NCBI GenBank assembly: GCA_030651695.1
Contig: JAUSCD010000008.1
Coordinates: 62,001-126,000 of the forward strand
Source: Pseudohongiella sp.
Lineage (GTDB): Bacteria > Pseudomonadota > Gammaproteobacteria > Pseudomonadales > Pseudohongiellaceae
Direction: 5' to 3'
DNA: 64,000 nt
The position numbers and the translations under genes are program-made. The notes below the pieces were generated by a model that worked only from the letters and a program-made list of their open reading frames with translations, did not search any database and was not told where the DNA came from. Shown here one piece after another: positions 8,807-18,209 of this stretch. Every line of letters begins with the position of its first letter. Position 1 is the first letter of the stretch.

Positions 8807-10035
8807 CAGAAGCGGGCCTCGGCCATCAACCAGAGTTTTTTCGCGTCTGTGCCGAAATTGTCAGCCTGATAGTCTGCATACTTCAATGTCAGCGTGACAT
8901 TGGCGTTGATGCCGGTACTGGCCTGCAGATTCCATTCACTGCCGTAGCTGACGGCACCGCGATCAGCCTCGTAGTCATGCCACACTACCATCAGATCGAC
9001 GTTACCAACTTTGTGTTGTGCGCTGATGTAGGTATCGCGCATGCCGTTTGCGGGAGTTGTCAGAAATTTGTCCGCCCAGCCCTGAAACGCGTGCAGGGTG
9101 GCCAAGGGAGTCTGCATCGCAACATTGGCTGAACCATCCGCACCAAGGACTTCGTATGCTACCGCAATCCTGGTTGGCCCGAACGTCGCGCCGAGCGTAC
9201 CGTGAACATAGTTCGCGCTGTAGTTACGCGGATTATTTTTGTTGTCCTGCTGTCGGGCAGCCTCAAGTCTGTAGTCCAGAGCAAAACCTTCTTGTGCGGA
9301 TGTGCCCTGCAAATAAGCACCTGCTGTGCCTGATGACAGCAACGCCGCGTCATCAAACTCCAACGCGTACAAATATGCGCCCATGCGAAGACCCGTATTG
9401 ATCTGCCAGACAGCGTTCAGCAGGTGATGATTGCTGTCCAAAGACGGTGGCGGGTTCCCGGCCTCCGGGCCAAAAATACGACGGGTGCTGTTGATCCAGG
9501 CATAGTCGATCTGCACGGAGTCCGACACTTTGTAGCCGAAACTCGCGGCATCATAGGTCTGCTCGTTCTGCCGCCATGCCACCCCACCCACAAAACGCTG
9601 GTTGTCACGCAGCAGTCGCTGACGACCCACTACAAATGTTGCTGCGCCCTGTCGGTAACGCAGATTGGCCTGATTCAAATCCGCGCCATCCGGATCAGGA
9701 ATCTGCGGCCGGTTGATTTTGAAATTTCTCGTTGAATTGAATTTGTCGTCCGTGACATGAGCGACGTGATCCAGCTCAAGATTAACGTCCCATCCCTGCC
9801 AGGCGCCGCTGTTGTAGGTTAACCGCGAGCGCAATGTGCCAGCATGTGCCGACCGGGTAAACAGATCGTCGTCGACCTGTTCACTTCTGAGACGGAAGTT
9901 GACAGTGGTTTTGCCAGCGGACAAGGCCTGCGCCAGTGTTTGCTCTTCCGCTGCCTGCAGCTGTCCGGCGGTAAAACCGGTAACACTTAGAATAGCAACT
10001 GATCCCATCAAACATAACGGTGTACTTCTGCTCAT
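8806..10035 (-). CDS. Outer-membrane porin, alginate-export family, in the nitrate operon
   Basis: 409 aa with a cleavable signal peptide (about residues 1-28, ending ...QLQAAEE) and a beta-barrel pattern of alternating residues to an aromatic terminus (LMAEARF, terminal Phe typical of outer-membrane insertion). Repeated strand-like segments such as NLRYRQGAATFVVGRQRLL and FGYKVSDSVQIDYAWINS resemble the alginate_exp (OprD-like) fold. Homologues occur next to nasA/nirB in many marine gammaproteobacteria, so the likely role is passage of nitrate/nitrite or another anion across the outer membrane. That role is inferred from context. The gap to cobA is 25 bp. Confidence 0.82.
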   Translation of the reverse strand: MSRSTPLCLMGSVAILSVTGFTAGQLQAAEEQTLAQALSAGKTTVNFRLRSEQVDDDLFTRSAHAGTLRSRLTYNSGAWQGWDVNLELDHVAHVTDDKFNSTRNFKINRPQIPDPDGADLNQANLRYRQGAATFVVGRQRLLRDNQRFVGGVAWRQNEQTYDAASFGYKVSDSVQIDYAWINSTRRIFGPEAGNPPPSLDSNHHLLNAVWQINTGLRMGAYLYALEFDDAALLSSGTAGAYLQGTSAQEGFALDYRLEAARQQDNKNNPRNYSANYVHGTLGATFGPTRIAVAYEVLGADGSANVAMQTPLATLHAFQGWADKFLTTPANGMRDTYISAQHKVGNVDLMVVWHDYEADRGAVSYGSEWNLQASTGINANVTLTLKYADYQADNFGTDAKKLWLMAEARF

Positions 10036-10060
10036 ATCTTATCCCTTTGATCGTTCCGGT

Positions 10061-11005
10061 TTAGATGCTGTAGTTAATCCTTTTTTTGTTTAGCAACTGA
10101 GACTGTTGCAATGTTTCTCCCGTGGACCCGGCCAGTGCTACAACTTTGCCCACGACAATCAAACAGGGTGATATGAGTTGTTTTTCTATGACTGTCTCCG
10201 ACAAGGTATTCAGCGAACAATAAACCGTTCGCTGAACCGCTGTGCTGCCGTTCTCCACCAGTGCGGCAGGGGTTTGCGGATCCAGTCCGTTTTTAATCAG
10301 TTGTTGCTGAATCGAATTTGCTGATGACAGGCCCATGTAAAAGACCAGAGTACCCGACCCATCGGATGCCAGTGCGCGCCAATCCGTGCGGTCTCGCTCG
10401 TCTTTATAGTGCGCCGTCACCAGGGTCACTTTGTCTGCAATATCTCGATGTGTCAGTGGAAATCCACTGGTGGCTGCGCATGCTGCGGCCGCTGTAATAC
10501 CGGGGATAATTTCAACGGCAATGCCGGCTGATTTTATGCTCAGCATTTCCTCACCACCGCGCCCGAAAATAAACGGATCACCGCCCTTTAATCGCACCAC
10601 TGTGCGCCCTTGCGCTGCGTGCGCGCAAAGAATCTCTTCAATCCTGCCTTGCGGGACCGGGTGATGACCTGGACGTTTGCCGACATCGATTCTGATAGCG
10701 TCACGAGGGCTCTCTGCAATCAACTCAGGACAGACCAGACGGTCGTAAACCAAGACATCTGCCGACCTGATCACTCTCAAGGCTTTTACACTGACCAATT
10801 CCGGATCGCCAGGACCGGCACCCACCAGCCAGACTTTACCTGCTGGTTTTTTATTGCGGCTATCTGACCTGGCAATGCCAGCGGAATTTATAGTGTTGTT
10901 GCCCGTGCCGGCGCCCCAGATTCTCGTCAGTGGAAAATGCGTGAGCAGATTTGCAGAAATATTTGCGCTGCTTTGCAGCGCACCCATCAATATGATTTTT
11001 AGCAT
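10061..11005 (-). CDS. cobA: Uroporphyrinogen-III C-methyltransferase (siroheme synthesis)
   Basis: Makes precorrin-2, the first step to siroheme, the prosthetic group of NirB. Tetrapyrrole methylase motifs are VWLVGAGPGDPELVSVKA, the SAM-binding VRLKGGDPFIFGRGGEE, PGITAAAACAATSGFPLTHR and the ending SPCLIVVGKVVAL. I use the ATG at 11005 because AGGAGG lies just upstream and it overlaps the nasA stop (ATGCTAA). The frame is open further upstream. This leaves an unusual N-terminal extension of about 55 residues with no recognisable domain. No CysG-type dehydrogenase/ferrochelatase domain is fused, so those steps must be encoded elsewhere. Confidence 0.9.
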   Translation of the reverse strand: MLKIILMGALQSSANISANLLTHFPLTRIWGAGTGNNTINSAGIARSDSRNKKPAGKVWLVGAGPGDPELVSVKALRVIRSADVLVYDRLVCPELIAESPRDAIRIDVGKRPGHHPVPQGRIEEILCAHAAQGRTVVRLKGGDPFIFGRGGEEMLSIKSAGIAVEIIPGITAAAACAATSGFPLTHRDIADKVTLVTAHYKDERDRTDWRALASDGSGTLVFYMGLSSANSIQQQLIKNGLDPQTPAALVENGSTAVQRTVYCSLNTLSETVIEKQLISPCLIVVGKVVALAGSTGETLQQSQLLNKKRINYSI

Positions 11006-13791
11006 ACGCTTTCCTCCTGCATAAAATTGTCTGGCGCGACCTGACTGTCTGCTGAAAATGGCAACTGCTGTGTCGCCAGACCGGCAGTTTGGATCAGCTT
11101 GCGTAGCTCCGGCACACACGACCCACATTGCGTCCCTGCCCGAGTGCATTGCCCTATAGTCTCCACACTGCAACAACCATTGCTGATAGCACTCTGAATT
11201 GCAGCTTCACGCACCTGATGGCAAGTGCATATCAATGCGCCCTCGACGTTTCCATGCACAGCTCTGCCCAGTGCCAACATGCGCACAGGTATAAATTTGT
11301 TTTCTGCAGATTGAGTTCTAAACTCGGAAAGCAACCAGTTTTCATCCGGTTTGTGTGTGTTGCCAGACTCAGATCCGGGCCACACAAACAAACCTGCAAA
11401 AACTGTTTTTTTGTTATATGCAATCACTCGGGCAGAGTTACTGTCGCTGTCTGTAAGCTCGGCAATTTTGTAGTTTTCATCAGTGAGTTGACGCTTTATA
11501 TGCGCCAGATCAAAGTGCTCTTTGCCTTCAATGTTGTAGACATGAAGACCGTCCAGAAGCCGGTAGTTCCAGTAGTGATTTGCCGGCAAACTCAAACGTT
11601 CACGGGAGATCAACAACGCCTGCCATTCGCTGAGCAGGGCTTCAGCTTTCACAGCGGTTTGTTTAAACGCCGGCTGACCTGAAACAGGGTCACACACTGC
11701 CGGAATCAGGCTGTCAATGCGCCCGGCCGACGTGAAGCAGTCGTTCCAGTGAATGGGTGCAAATACCGCTCCCGGACTTTGTCCGGCATTGACGCTGGCA
11801 CGCATTACACAACGGCCAAGAGGACTGATCAGACTAACCAGTTGATCATTCTGAATGCCGTATTTCTTTAAATCCTCAGGATGGAACTCTGCAAACACTT
11901 CGGTGCGATGCTGTTGCAGTTTTGCGCTGCGGCCTGTGCGGGTCATGGTATGCCACTGATCACGAATACGGCCTGTGTTCAATATCAGTGGAAACTGCAA
12001 GGTGTTTTCGATCACTGGGCCCTGCAGCCCGGTTTCTACAAAGCGTGCGCGGCCATCGTCGGTAAAGAATTTTCCGTCTGCAAACAACCTCGTGCTACCG
12101 GTAGACTGCCCTGCCCGGATCGGCCAGTAAGTTGGCCCGAGTTCGTTGTAGTCCTGATGACTGAGGCTTGCAAGCCCACCAATATCGAAGTCGCGGCTGC
12201 CGTCGTTTTTAAAAGCCGACAGCTTGGCATGTTCTATAAAAATATCTGCTGGCATTTGATAGGCAAACTGCTTTCCAAAACCAAGACGCTCAGCGATTCT
12301 GCAAATAATCCACCAGTCTGGTTTTACATCAGCGGGTAGCGGCAGGAAGGCGCGCTGCCTTGAGATGCACCGCTCGGAGTTGGTCACCGTGCCGTCTTTC
12401 TCACCCCACCCGGCGGCAGGCAATTTGATATGAGCCAGTCGCAGCGTGTCGGTATCGGCAACACAGTCTGATACCACTACACACTCGCATTTTTTTAATG
12501 CTTCACTTACACGGCCTGCATCCGGCAATGACACCACCGGATTGGTGGCCATAATCCAGACAAATTTCACCTTTCCGTTATGAATCGCCTCGAACAGATC
12601 CACTGCTTTCAGGCCAGGGCGCTGAGCGATGTGTACGCTACCCCAGAAACCTTGCACGATGTCCCTGTGCTGTGCATTCTCCAGGTCCATATGAGCCGCC
12701 AGCTGATTGGCAAGACCTCCAACTTCCCGCCCGCCCATGGCATTCGGTTGTCCGGTAATAGAAAAAGGGGAAGCGCCAGGTTTACCAATTCTACCGGTTG
12801 CCAGGTGGCAGTGCAGTATTGCGCTGGCTTTTTCGACGCCGTTGGCTGACTGATTGATGCCCTGTGAGAACACCGTTACTGTTTTTTCAGTTGCGGCAAA
12901 GAGGTGGAAGAATTCACTCACTTGCTTTTCGGGCAATCCGCAGCGCTCTGCGACGACTCTGCCGGAGGGGCTTCTTTTCAGACTGTTGCCGGCGACGTCA
13001 TTGAACCCCTTGGTGCACTGCTCAATAAATTCGATATCCAGCGCCGCTGTGCGGACAAGATGGGCAAACAAACCATCAAACAGAAAAGCATCAGTGCCGG
13101 GCTTTAGCTGCAGATGCAAATCCGCTGATTCCGCCGTTACTGTTTTGCGTGGATCGATCACAACCAGTTTCATATGAGGACGCGCAGCTTTTGCGGCCAT
13201 GATGCGCTGGTAGACCACTGGGTGTGTCCACGCCATATTGGAGCCAGTGATTACAATCAGGTCGGCGCTCTCAAGATCTTCATAACAGCCAGGGACACTG
13301 TCGCTGCCCAGCACACGTTTATGAGCAGCCACTGCTGTCGACATACATAGACGGCTGTTGGTATCTATGTTGGCGCTGCCGATAAATCCCTTCATCAGCT
13401 TGTTGGCGACATAGTAATCCTCGGTCAACAGTTGACCGGAGACATAGAACGCCACCGAGTCAGGACCGTGTTCAGCGATCGTATCGCGCAGGCGTCTTGC
13501 GGTTTCATCCAGCGCCTCATCCCAGCTCACCTGTCTGCCATCAACTCGCGGATACAACAGGCGATTGTCCAGACCAATAGTGTCTAACTGAGAGCTGCCT
13601 TTGACACAGAAACGTCCTTTGTTTGCGGGGTGATCTTTATCTGCCTGCAACTCTCTCGCGTCTTCTTTTTTGGCACCCTCACTCACAACAAAACCACAGC
13701 CCACGCCACAATACGCGCAAGTGGTTTTTACCTCTGCCGGGTTAACAGATACATCAGACTCATTGAGTGTGATCAGTGTCGACTCGCTCAT
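10999..13791 (-). CDS. nasA: Assimilatory nitrate reductase catalytic subunit NasA
   Basis: Cytoplasmic bis-MGD molybdoenzyme reducing nitrate to nitrite. 930 aa from the ATG at 13791, which overlaps the upstream gene stop (ATGA). The N-terminus carries the [4Fe-4S] ligands (CAYCGVGCGF ... GRFCVKG). Molybdopterin oxidoreductase segments follow (SNMAWTHPVVYQR, GTDAFLFDGLFAHLV, TGQPNAMGGREVGGL) and then the C-terminal molydopterin-binding domain (LNTGRIRDQWHTMTRTG). A BFD-like [2Fe-2S] domain at the end has four Cys (CTCHQV ... CTRAGTQCGSC), as in Klebsiella-type NasA. The flavoprotein immediately upstream is its likely electron donor. Confidence 0.96.
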   Translation of the reverse strand: MSESTLITLNESDVSVNPAEVKTTCAYCGVGCGFVVSEGAKKEDARELQADKDHPANKGRFCVKGSSQLDTIGLDNRLLYPRVDGRQVSWDEALDETARRLRDTIAEHGPDSVAFYVSGQLLTEDYYVANKLMKGFIGSANIDTNSRLCMSTAVAAHKRVLGSDSVPGCYEDLESADLIVITGSNMAWTHPVVYQRIMAAKAARPHMKLVVIDPRKTVTAESADLHLQLKPGTDAFLFDGLFAHLVRTAALDIEFIEQCTKGFNDVAGNSLKRSPSGRVVAERCGLPEKQVSEFFHLFAATEKTVTVFSQGINQSANGVEKASAILHCHLATGRIGKPGASPFSITGQPNAMGGREVGGLANQLAAHMDLENAQHRDIVQGFWGSVHIAQRPGLKAVDLFEAIHNGKVKFVWIMATNPVVSLPDAGRVSEALKKCECVVVSDCVADTDTLRLAHIKLPAAGWGEKDGTVTNSERCISRQRAFLPLPADVKPDWWIICRIAERLGFGKQFAYQMPADIFIEHAKLSAFKNDGSRDFDIGGLASLSHQDYNELGPTYWPIRAGQSTGSTRLFADGKFFTDDGRARFVETGLQGPVIENTLQFPLILNTGRIRDQWHTMTRTGRSAKLQQHRTEVFAEFHPEDLKKYGIQNDQLVSLISPLGRCVMRASVNAGQSPGAVFAPIHWNDCFTSAGRIDSLIPAVCDPVSGQPAFKQTAVKAEALLSEWQALLISRERLSLPANHYWNYRLLDGLHVYNIEGKEHFDLAHIKRQLTDENYKIAELTDSDSNSARVIAYNKKTVFAGLFVWPGSESGNTHKPDENWLLSEFRTQSAENKFIPVRMLALGRAVHGNVEGALICTCHQVREAAIQSAISNGCCSVETIGQCTRAGTQCGSCVPELRKLIQTAGLATQQLPFSADSQVAPDNFMQEESVC

Positions 13792-15110
13792 GCTGCTACA
13801 TCCCTGCCCGATGTTTTTCGACCAGGTTGCTGGTCGGCGGGTAACTGTCCGCCGAGCAGCAAAGAGATCGGATCGCTGCATTGCGTGTGTTGGTCGATTA
13901 AACTGGCGTACTCACTGACGCCGTCTGTATCGCCCATTGCCACAGCTGCAACAACCTGATTGTTGTGTAACCACATCCTGCGGTAGTGGCCCTGTGATCT
14001 GTCACGCCATATCAGTGATCTCGATATGTTGTCCGGTATCAGACCTACCGAATAGACATCAAGTCCTGCCACTTTCAGTCGCGTCGCCAGCGTTTTTGTT
14101 TTGTAGCAACACTGTGCAGGGTTGGCGCGCTGCCATTTACCATCTGCCAGAAGTGAGGCCAGCACATCTGCCTGCTGATAAACCGGCGCAACCAGCCCAA
14201 ACATCTCGCGATTGATCTGACAGCACTCACCCAGAGCAAAGATGTTTTCTGCTGAGGTCCGCATCCATTCATCAACAACAATGGCGCGTTCGCATGTCAG
14301 GCCAGCTGCTTTTGCCAGCGATATTTCAGGCTTGATGCCGATAGCCAACACAGCAGTATGACAGGGTAATTGTTGCGGCAAGGTATCTGGAGCGGAATTG
14401 TCAAGCGGTAACAATTCAACACCACGCAGAACTGACGGCATTTTCTTGCTTGCAATAAATTTTGTGCAATTGACACCGGTGTAGACCTTTATGCCTCGCG
14501 CCCGGATAGCGTCAGCCAGCTGCTCGCCAGCCTCTTTATCAAGTTGGCGGTTCATCAGCCAGCCGTCCCTGTGTATCACAGTGACTGGCAAACCCATGGC
14601 ATTAATCGCGCATGCAGCTTCCAGTCCTAACACTCCACCTCCGACTACGGCTATTTCGCTTTTAACACGACCGCCCGAGCAGCGCCGGCGCAGCACCGCA
14701 GCATCATTCTGTGTACGAAGACACATGACGCCTTCAAGATCATGACCCGGTACCGGTGGTATCAACGCCTGGGAACCTGTTGCCAATACCAACAGATCCC
14801 AATCGAATTCCCTGCCTGATTCACAGCGCAGTTTTTTCTCCTTTACATCTATCCCGGCTGCTCCATCGCCAAGATGCATATTGATCTCTTGTCGCGTGTA
14901 CCACTCAGTATCCTGCAGGCGCAGCTCTTCAGTGCTGATCTCACCGTTAAGCCATGGTGTCAGCAGAATACGGTTGTAGGCCGGAACTTTTTCCTGACCG
15001 ATCACCGTGATACGAAAACTGTCCGGTGCCAGCAGTTGTAACTGTGTCAGTAGCCGATTGGTTGCCATGCCATTGCCAACAATCAGCAGATGTGGTCGGG
15101 AACGATTCAT
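13788..15110 (-). CDS. FAD/NAD(P)-dependent electron-transfer subunit of nitrate reductase (NasC-like)
   Basis: 440 aa pyridine-nucleotide-disulfide-type flavoprotein: N-terminal FAD dinucleotide site LLIVGNGMATNRLL, ATGS motif LVLATGSQALIPPVPG, NAD(P)H site IAVVGGGVLGLEAACAI and the second FAD motif ENIFALGECCQI. It resembles the N-terminal half of NirB but lacks siroheme and BFD domains. In Klebsiella oxytoca the equivalent NasC passes NADH electrons to NasA; that role fits here since the gene sits between nirD and nasA with ATGA overlaps at both ends. The C-terminal 40 residues are variable. Confidence 0.87.
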   Translation of the reverse strand: MNRSRPHLLIVGNGMATNRLLTQLQLLAPDSFRITVIGQEKVPAYNRILLTPWLNGEISTEELRLQDTEWYTRQEINMHLGDGAAGIDVKEKKLRCESGREFDWDLLVLATGSQALIPPVPGHDLEGVMCLRTQNDAAVLRRRCSGGRVKSEIAVVGGGVLGLEAACAINAMGLPVTVIHRDGWLMNRQLDKEAGEQLADAIRARGIKVYTGVNCTKFIASKKMPSVLRGVELLPLDNSAPDTLPQQLPCHTAVLAIGIKPEISLAKAAGLTCERAIVVDEWMRTSAENIFALGECCQINREMFGLVAPVYQQADVLASLLADGKWQRANPAQCCYKTKTLATRLKVAGLDVYSVGLIPDNISRSLIWRDRSQGHYRRMWLHNNQVVAAVAMGDTDGVSEYASLIDQHTQCSDPISLLLGGQLPADQQPGRKTSGRDVAA

Positions 15111-15466
15111 TCAGTGTAGGCCCTGATCAGAATGCGATTGGTGATTTCACATACACGAACTTGATATGCAGGGACGCTGATTTCGGGATCTTCAAGGCAT
15201 CGGCCGGTCTGAAGACAAAAATGCTGTTTGTAAACCGGTGAAGCCACCACCAGCACACCTGCAATATCACCAAGCAAACCACGCGCAAGCACATTGGCGC
15301 CGCTGAATGGATCAAGATTTCCAAGGGCAAATATTCCATTGCCCGTGTTAAAAACAGCAAGTTGTTCACCATTTAAACGGGCCGCTACGCCAGTGCCTGC
15401 AACGATATCGTCCAGCGCGCAGATGTCATGCCATTTTGCGTTTGTGAAGATTCCTTGTAACTGCAT
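15107..15466 (-). CDS. nirD: Nitrite reductase small subunit NirD
   Basis: 119 aa Rieske-fold protein of the NirD type (WHDICALDDIVAGTGVAARLNGEQLAVFN, then GNLDPFSGANVLARGLLGD). The positions where true Rieske proteins have Cys-His ligand pairs lack them, as expected for NirD. It pairs with NirB to form the cytoplasmic NADH-dependent nitrite reductase. The start overlaps the nirB stop as TGATG and the stop overlaps the following flavoprotein start as ATGA. Confidence 0.93.
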   Translation of the reverse strand: MQLQGIFTNAKWHDICALDDIVAGTGVAARLNGEQLAVFNTGNGIFALGNLDPFSGANVLARGLLGDIAGVLVVASPVYKQHFCLQTGRCLEDPEISVPAYQVRVCEITNRILIRAYTE

Positions 15467-17997
15467 CAGACCGGCGCTCCCTGTTCGATGAGTGATAATT
15501 CTTTTTCTTCGGCACGGGCCGGGCGTTTTTGCCCTCGTTCGCGCACATACACAATCTGCTCGTCCGGAAGATCATCGTTTACAAATGGTCTGAAACGTTT
15601 AAGTACTTCGGGATCTTCGATGGTGCGTTTCCACTCGCAGGCATAGGTGTCTACCAGCGACTGCAGTTGCGCCTCCAGTTCCTCTGCCAGACCAAGCGAG
15701 TCGTTGATAATCACATCCTGAAGATATGCCAGACCACCCTCCATGTTGTCGCGCCACACAGATGTACGCTGCAGACGATCCGCAGTGGCGATGTAGAACA
15801 TCAGGAAGCGGTCGATGTAACGAATAAGAGTCGCATCGTCCAGGTCAGATGCAAACAGTTCGGCGTGGCGCGGACGCATACCGCCGTTACCGCACACATA
15901 TAGATTCCAGCCTTTTTCAGTGGCAATAATTCCGACGTCTTTACTTTGCGCTTCGGCACATTCTCGCGTGCAACCCGAAACCGCCATTTTGAGTTTGTGT
16001 GGAGAGCGCAGACCGCGGTAGCGCTCTTCAACATAAATGGCCATGCTCACTGAATCCTGCACACCATAGCGACACCAGGTCGAACCGACACAGGATTTCA
16101 CAGTGCGCAATGCCTTGCCGTAGGCATGCCCTGATTCAAAACCGGCATCTACAAGATCGCGCCAGATCATTGGCAGCTGATCTACACGTGCACCAAACAG
16201 ATCAATACGCTGGCCACCGGTTATTTTTGTGTACAAATCATATTGCTGCGCAACTTGCGCCAGAACTTCCAATTTTTGCGGGGTAATTTCGCCACCGGGA
16301 ATACGTGGCACAACGGAGTAACTGCCGTCTTTCTGCAGATTGGCAAGGAAGTTGTCGTTGGTGTCTTGCAGTCCGACAAGCTTAGGATCAAGCACAAAAT
16401 CGTTCCAGCAAGATGCAAAGATGGAGGCTGTTGCAGGTTTGCATATTTCACACCCCAGGCCTCTGCCGTACTGCTCGAGCAGTTGCTCAAAACTGCGGAT
16501 TTTGTTGAGTCTCACAAGGTGATAGAGACCCTGACGGGTGTAGGCAAAGTGTTCACAGATGTGATCGTTGACTGCAATGCCCTGGCGCTTCAACTCTGCA
16601 TCCAGAACCTGCTTCACCAGACTGGCGCAACCGCCACAGGTGGAAGCCGCGCGTGTTTCTTTTTTCAACGACCCAATCGTTGTGCAACCGTTGGTAATGG
16701 CCTGGCAGATACCGGACTTACTGACGTTGTTGCAGGAGCAGATTTGTGCCGTGGCGGGCAAAGCATCTACGCCCAACATGGGTTTGCCGTCGGATGATGG
16801 CAGAATCAGGCTGCTCGGGGCCTCGGGTAATGGCAATGCATTTATCATGTATTGCAACAGGGTGTCGTAGTCACTGGTATCGCCAACCAACAAAGCACCC
16901 AGCAGGTTTTTGCCATCGTCACTGACGATCAGTTTTTTGTAGATGCCTTTTATACCATCTTCATACACACAGGTTTTGGCACCGGGTGTGCGTGCATGTG
17001 CATCACCTATGGAGCCGACTTCAACGCCCATCAATTTTAACTTGGTGCTCATGTCTGCGCCGGTGAATGCTTCAGCGGTTTGCTTACACAGCCGGGAAGC
17101 CAGTTTGCGCGCCATGTCATACCCGGGCGCAACCAGACCGAATATTCTGTTCTGCCACAAAGCCACTTCGCCGATAGCATAGATATCAGGATCAGAGGTT
17201 CGCAGATTGTCATCCACGATGACACCTCCGCGCTCGCCAACAGCCAACCCGGCTTCGCGCGCCAGCGCATCACGGGGACGTATACCGGCGGAAAACAGAA
17301 TCAGATCGGCCTCCAGCTCGCCGTCTGTAAACACCAGTTTGTGGCGGCACTGGTCGCCATCGATTATTTTCTGGGTGGATTTTCCGGTGTGAACCCGGAC
17401 ACCCAGTGCAGCAATCTTGTTACGCAATATTGCGCCGCCCTGCTGATCCAGTTGCACGGCCATCAACTGCGGGGCGAATTCCACTACATGAGTTTGTAAA
17501 CCAAGGTCGGTTAGTGCTTTTGCAGCCTCCAGACCCAACAGGCCACCGCCAATGACAACACCACTTCGACAATCAGCGGCATCTCTACGGATTGCATCAA
17601 GATCATCCAATGTGCGATAGACATGACAACCTGTTCTGTCATGGCCAGGCACCGGAGGTACAAACGGGTAGGAGCCCGTGGCCAGAACAAGGGCATCGTA
17701 CTCAACAACCGTGCCCTGTGTGCCAACAACCGACTTGTGCAGCCGGTCTATGGACTGAACTGACTCGCCATGTAAAAAGCGGATGTTATTTTGCTCAAAA
17801 AATCCCGGTGCCACCAGTGACAACTCGTCTGCTGTTGCCCCGGAGAAATAGCTGCTCAGCTGTACACGATCATAAGCAGCGCGGCTTTCTTCGCAGAACA
17901 CGGTAATTTTGTACACATGATTCATGCGCGACAGTTCTTCCAGAAGACGCTGCCCTACCATGCCGTTTCCGACGATCAGCAGTTGTAACTCTTTCAT
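15466..17997 (-). CDS. nirB: NADH-dependent nitrite reductase large subunit NirB
   Basis: Reduces nitrite to ammonium with six electrons in the cytoplasm. 843 aa from the ATG at 17997, preceded by AAGGAGAAATACAG. Order of domains: FAD/NAD reductase (LLIVGNGMVGQRLLEEL; GVVIGGGLLGLEAAKAL), BFD [2Fe-2S] (CSCNNVSKSGICQAI ... STCGGCASLV), ferredoxin-like half domain (SYSVVPRIPGGEITP) and siroheme/[4Fe-4S] domain with the four-Cys set CVGSTWCRYG ... GCTRECAEAQ. First gene of the seven- or eight-gene operon running to 6.9 kb, under the leader at 18.0-18.2 kb. Confidence 0.96.
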   Translation of the reverse strand: MKELQLLIVGNGMVGQRLLEELSRMNHVYKITVFCEESRAAYDRVQLSSYFSGATADELSLVAPGFFEQNNIRFLHGESVQSIDRLHKSVVGTQGTVVEYDALVLATGSYPFVPPVPGHDRTGCHVYRTLDDLDAIRRDAADCRSGVVIGGGLLGLEAAKALTDLGLQTHVVEFAPQLMAVQLDQQGGAILRNKIAALGVRVHTGKSTQKIIDGDQCRHKLVFTDGELEADLILFSAGIRPRDALAREAGLAVGERGGVIVDDNLRTSDPDIYAIGEVALWQNRIFGLVAPGYDMARKLASRLCKQTAEAFTGADMSTKLKLMGVEVGSIGDAHARTPGAKTCVYEDGIKGIYKKLIVSDDGKNLLGALLVGDTSDYDTLLQYMINALPLPEAPSSLILPSSDGKPMLGVDALPATAQICSCNNVSKSGICQAITNGCTTIGSLKKETRAASTCGGCASLVKQVLDAELKRQGIAVNDHICEHFAYTRQGLYHLVRLNKIRSFEQLLEQYGRGLGCEICKPATASIFASCWNDFVLDPKLVGLQDTNDNFLANLQKDGSYSVVPRIPGGEITPQKLEVLAQVAQQYDLYTKITGGQRIDLFGARVDQLPMIWRDLVDAGFESGHAYGKALRTVKSCVGSTWCRYGVQDSVSMAIYVEERYRGLRSPHKLKMAVSGCTRECAEAQSKDVGIIATEKGWNLYVCGNGGMRPRHAELFASDLDDATLIRYIDRFLMFYIATADRLQRTSVWRDNMEGGLAYLQDVIINDSLGLAEELEAQLQSLVDTYACEWKRTIEDPEVLKRFRPFVNDDLPDEQIVYVRERGQKRPARAEEKELSLIEQGAPV

Positions 17998-18065
17998 CTG
18001 TATTTCTCCTTGGGCACTCAACAGACAGCGAACCAACCAAAACCATGGTTCAAAATTCCGGCATT

Positions 18066-18111
18066 AAAAAAGGCGCTACCTGCACGATGTCATCGTGTGG
18101 TGAGCGCCTTT
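18066..18111 (-). terminator. Attenuator (intrinsic terminator) in the nirB leader
   Basis: Read on the minus strand, bases 18110-18103 pair with 18077-18070 (AAGGCGCT/AGCGCCTT). Further inner pairing (18101-18099 with 18080-18078, and the ACGAT/ATCGT top) extends the stem, and a run of T follows (A at 18066-18071 on the plus strand). It lies about 70 bp upstream of the nirB start, between the sigma-54 type promoter and the gene. It would stop transcription unless antiterminated. Its 5' arm overlaps hexaloop hairpin P2. Confidence 0.85.
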
Positions 18112-18164
18112 GCCCTTGCTGTCTGTATTCTGTGTTGACCGGCACCTTCGTTGGTGGTGGTCAA
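18102..18164 (-). promoter_or_regulatory. Dual-hexaloop ANTAR (NasR) target in the nirB leader
   Basis: On the minus strand, hairpin P1 pairs 18164-18153 with 18146-18135: ten pairs around one 2x2 mismatch, closing the hexaloop AACGAA (18152-18147). Hairpin P2 is GGGC-AAAGGC-GCTC (18115-18102; one G-U pair). Both loops have A at position 1 and G at position 4, the reported requirement for ANTAR-protein two-hexaloop targets. P2 shares sequence with the 5' arm of the attenuator, so P2 and the terminator are mutually exclusive. A NIT-ANTAR protein is encoded at 21.7-23 kb. Confidence 0.8.
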
Positions 18165-18193
18165 ACCGGTGTATTATGTCTTGCTTAAACCAA

Positions 18194-18209
18194 AGCAAAT
18201 CCTGTGCCA
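18194..18209 (-). promoter_or_regulatory. Sigma-54 type promoter of the nirB operon
   Basis: The minus strand reads TGGCAC-AGGAT-TTGCT, matching the -24/-12 consensus TGGCAC-N5-TTGCW exactly. The start of transcription would fall near 18184, about 20 bp before hairpin P1. Sigma-54 dependence implies activation by NtrC or a similar enhancer-binding protein, that is, general nitrogen control on top of nitrate-dependent antitermination. Confidence 0.85.
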
